Virus record (IMG/VR): IMGVR_UViG_3300035681_001387
Location: 1-23,025 of that record
DNA: 23,025 nucleotides
Strand: one strand, 5' to 3'
Origin: a virus
This document shows, one piece after another, positions 21,396 to 23,025 of this stretch. Numbering within the stretch: position 1 is the first letter of the stretch; each line of letters begins with the position of its first letter. The position numbers and the translations under genes are program-made. The notes beneath the pieces were generated by a model. The model was not told where the DNA came from. It ran no database searches and saw only the letters and a list, made by a program, of their open reading frames with translations.

Positions 21396-21799
21396 AGGCG
21401 CCTCCCACGAGCGCAGCCGCAGGACCGCGTGTTGCCGGAGCGGAGGGCGGTGGTCGTGACGACGGCCTCGGCGCCGCAATCGCAGCGGCAGTGCCACGCC
21501 TTGCGGCTGTGGCCGTGCTGATCGGGGGCGCGGTCTCCGACCAGCAGGCGGCCGAAGCGCTGTCCCGTCAGGTCCAGGGGCCTCCGTCCGGTCTTCCCCC
21601 GGCGACCGCAGCCGCACGAGCGAATCTGCCCCGAGCGGAGGTTGCTACCGGTGACGTTGGTGCGGGCCCCGCAGTCGCAGAGGCACCACCAGGCGGAGCG
21701 CCGGCCGGAGAGGAAATCGCGCACCGGCGCCGGCTCCTGGACGGTGAGGCGGCCGAAGCGCCGGCCGATCATGTCGATGGGCTTCCGTCCGCGGGTCAT
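21392..21799 (-). CDS. Double zinc-ribbon protein (paralogue 1)
   Basis: A 135-residue product from ATG 21799, coupled to the previous stop (ATGA). It holds two copies of one module: '(D)(M/L)(I/T)G.RFGRL.V' followed by W-x-C-x-C-D-C-G and, 19 residues on, C-G-C. Copy 1 has C39, C41, C43, C62 and C64; copy 2 has C104, C106, C108, C127 and C129. The same module is found before AP2-type DNA-binding domains in phage HNH homing-endonuclease-like proteins, but neither an AP2 nor an HNH domain is present here. Basic ends (GRKP, RGRRL) suggest nucleic-acid binding. It is a clear paralogue of the gene at 22293-22727. Function unknown. Confidence 0.8.
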   Translation of the reverse strand: MTRGRKPIDMIGRRFGRLTVQEPAPVRDFLSGRRSAWWCLCDCGARTNVTGSNLRSGQIRSCGCGRRGKTGRRPLDLTGQRFGRLLVGDRAPDQHGHSRKAWHCRCDCGAEAVVTTTALRSGNTRSCGCARGRRL

Positions 21800-22326
21800 G
21801 ACGCCCTCTTGATGAGCACGAGCCCGCCGTCGCACCGCTTGGGGCAGTAGAGCAGCGCCCCCTCTCGACGGCGCGTAGTGCCGCACTCGGGACAGGGGGA
21901 GGCCAGGACGGGCTTCTTCGCCGGACGCTCGGGGGGCTCGGGGCGCTCGTGCTTGTGCAGCCGGTGCCATTCGAGGGCCTTTGCCTTCTTCGCGGCCTCC
22001 GACTTCGCCTTGCACTCGGGGCAGTAGCGGAGTTGCGCGTCGGGGGCGTCGAATCGCACGGGGCAGCCCTTGGTGCGGCAGGGGTAGAGGAGCGACGCGG
22101 GAGGCTCCTCCGCCGAGAGGAGCTGGAGCCCCGCGAGACGCTCCGCGGGGGCCCTGCCGCCGGCCAGCAGACGCCGGAGTAGGTCCACGGACACGCCCCC
22201 GCGGTGCGCTACCTCCTCCTCCGAGGTGCGGCGCTGCCAGGCCCGGAGCAGGAAGCGGACCCGGTGCGAGAGGGTGGCGAATCCCTCCAGGGTCAGGTAA
22301 CGGGTGTGGGGATTGCTGTAGCCCAT
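21796..22326 (-). CDS. HTH-like and double zinc-ribbon protein
   Basis: A 176-residue product; ATG 22326 follows GGAGGAAG. Residues of about 15-75 are helical with an HTH-like stretch (RTSEEEVAHRGGVSVDLLRRLLAGG), as in small XRE-type regulators. Two Cys clusters follow: C83-x4-C88 ... C102-x2-C105 with a basic tail (KAKSEAAKKAK), and C145-x2-C148-G ... C161-x3-C165. These look like two zinc ribbons joined by a Pro/Lys-rich linker (about 125-140). It is probably a DNA- or RNA-binding regulator. It overlaps the preceding gene by 34 bp and the following one by ATGA. The frame stays open further upstream but there it lies within the preceding gene. Confidence 0.72.
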   Translation of the reverse strand: MGYSNPHTRYLTLEGFATLSHRVRFLLRAWQRRTSEEEVAHRGGVSVDLLRRLLAGGRAPAERLAGLQLLSAEEPPASLLYPCRTKGCPVRFDAPDAQLRYCPECKAKSEAAKKAKALEWHRLHKHERPEPPERPAKKPVLASPCPECGTTRRREGALLYCPKRCDGGLVLIKRAS

Positions 22327-22727
22327 AACGACTTCCTCCGGCATCCGCAGGTCTTTGTGTGCCCTCTTTTGAGGTCGTGGGCGTAGACCGCCCTGGGCGT
22401 CCCGCAGTCGCATCGACAGAGCCAGCGGGACTCACCGGCGGCGCCATCGGGGCCGGGGCCCTCGACCACGAGCCTGCCGAATCGCTCGCCCACGGGGACC
22501 GCGAGGCGGCGGCGCTCCTTGGCCTCGCGACCGAGGCAGCCGCACGAGCGGGTGTTGTCGCGCCGGAGGTTGTCCGCGGCCACGGAGACCCGCTCGCCGC
22601 AGTCGCACACGCACCACCAGGCGGGTAGTGTGCGATCTATGCGGCGGCGCCTTGGAGCGGGGCCCTCGACCACCAGGCGGCCGTGCCGAGTGCCGGCGTG
22701 GATGGGCGTGCGTGGGCGCTCGTTCAC
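22293..22727 (-). CDS. Double zinc-ribbon protein (paralogue 2)
   Basis: A 144-residue product from GTG 22727, which overlaps the previous stop (GTGA) and has GGAGG five bases upstream. GTG 22739, four codons earlier, is the alternative. As in the gene at 21392-21799 there are two 'G.R.GRLVVEGP ... W.C.CDCG ... (S/T)CGC' modules. With the chosen start the ten cysteines fall at exactly the same numbers in both proteins (39, 41, 43, 62, 64, 104, 106, 108, 127, 129), while the residues between differ widely. The C-terminus (RRKSLWATAIPTPVT) overlaps the next gene and contains its ribosome binding site. Zinc-dependent nucleic-acid binding is likely from the family; the target is unknown. Confidence 0.8.
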   Translation of the reverse strand: MNERPRTPIHAGTRHGRLVVEGPAPRRRRIDRTLPAWWCVCDCGERVSVAADNLRRDNTRSCGCLGREAKERRRLAVPVGERFGRLVVEGPGPDGAAGESRWLCRCDCGTPRAVYAHDLKRGHTKTCGCRRKSLWATAIPTPVT

Positions 22728-23025
22728 CGGCGCCTCCACAGGCCCGGGGTGCTCTCGTAGGCCAGTCCCGCGGCGCGCAGCTCGGCGAGGGCGTGGGGGA
22801 CGCTGCGGCGCAGGATGTGGCTCCGGGTAGCGATCTCGTGGGGCGAGGTGCCGCGGGTCGTGGAGAGGATGGCGAGGGCCCCCTGCGCGTTGGGGGACAG
22901 GGACGACGGGGGCTCCGGCGTGGCGGGCTCTGCGGGGGCGCGGGCGGCGAGCTGGTCACGCTCGGCGGTGACCTGGGCGAGGCGGGTCTCTGCCTCCTCG
23001 ATGCGGGCCTCCATCGCGGCGAGGT
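22724..23025 (-). CDS. Coiled-coil plus winged-helix protein (5' end beyond the window)
   Basis: About 100 residues are visible. The frame is open at the right edge and the first ATG (23014) lacks a ribosome binding site, so the gene probably starts outside. The visible N-terminal part is coiled coil (EARIEEAETRLAQVTAERDQL), then a Pro-rich linker (about 28-40) and a winged-helix-like domain: SPNAQGALAILSTTRGTSPHEIATRSHILRRSVPHALAELRAAGLAYE followed by a wing ending in LWRRR. It is probably a transcription regulator heading the minus-strand operon. The stop overlaps the next start as GTGA. Confidence 0.68.
   Translation of the reverse strand, partial: LAAMEARIEEAETRLAQVTAERDQLAARAPAEPATPEPPSSLSPNAQGALAILSTTRGTSPHEIATRSHILRRSVPHALAELRAAGLAYESTPGLWRRR

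Noticed and set aside
21800-22447. Extended 351-residue version of double zinc-ribbon paralogue 1
   Set aside because: The extra N-terminal residues are the out-of-frame reading of the two upstream zinc-ribbon genes; ATG 21799 is coupled to the preceding stop and aligns with the paralogue.

Overview
The window is a GC-rich (roughly 70% by eye) piece of a temperate tailed-phage genome. Coding DNA is packed almost without gaps. Neighbouring genes are mostly joined by 1-4 bp stop/start overlaps (ATGA, GTGA or TGATG), which points to translational coupling. Codons end mostly in G or C. The morphogenesis genes (portal, scaffold, capsid, SU10-like adaptor, one very large tail protein, several Ala/Gln/Gly-rich internal proteins, no tape measure or tail tube) suggest a short-tailed (podovirus-like) phage. 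The lysis genes (T4-type lysozyme, membrane proteins, a lipoprotein) suggest a Gram-negative, high-GC host. The host genus cannot be named from this sequence.

Plus strand, 1-18803, is the late operon. In order it holds the end of an upstream gene, portal, scaffold, major capsid protein, a beta-rich capsid-associated protein, a small acidic protein, head-tail adaptor, a small beta-domain protein, a 1052-residue nozzle-like tail protein and four probable internal/ejection proteins (9006-14541). Next come small tail-tip proteins and a glycine-rich fibre (14542-16070), then a lysis cassette (about 16368-18803) with coiled-coil/TM, holin-like, lipoprotein, 29-residue TM, Cys/His hydrolase-like and GH24 lysozyme genes. 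The one sizeable non-coding leader in this strand (2769-2932) lies before the capsid gene and carries a promoter-like element, an operator-like dyad and several stem-loops.

18804-19055 looks like a complete attP. Its core is the 3' portion of a tRNA-Leu(UAG) gene (18908-18960), flanked on both sides by a nearly identical 24-bp double repeat. The right arm and part of the core lie inside the 3' end of the integrase gene, and the integrase stop codon falls in the T-loop of the tRNA remnant. Lysis genes and integrase therefore meet at an unsplit att site. That fits a free, circular or circularly permuted phage genome, or tandem prophages, better than one integrated prophage.

Minus strand, 18942-23025, is a single early/integration operon read from right to left. 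It holds a winged-helix protein (cut by the window edge), a double zinc-ribbon protein, an HTH-like plus double zinc-ribbon protein, a second double zinc-ribbon protein, a DndE-like protein, two more small Cys-cluster proteins, a 31-residue TM protein, an excisionase-like HTH protein and the integrase. The most unusual part is the run of five Cys-cluster proteins around a solitary DndE-like gene. Two of the zinc-ribbon paralogues have all ten cysteines at identical residue numbers. This block is the best candidate for an undescribed system.
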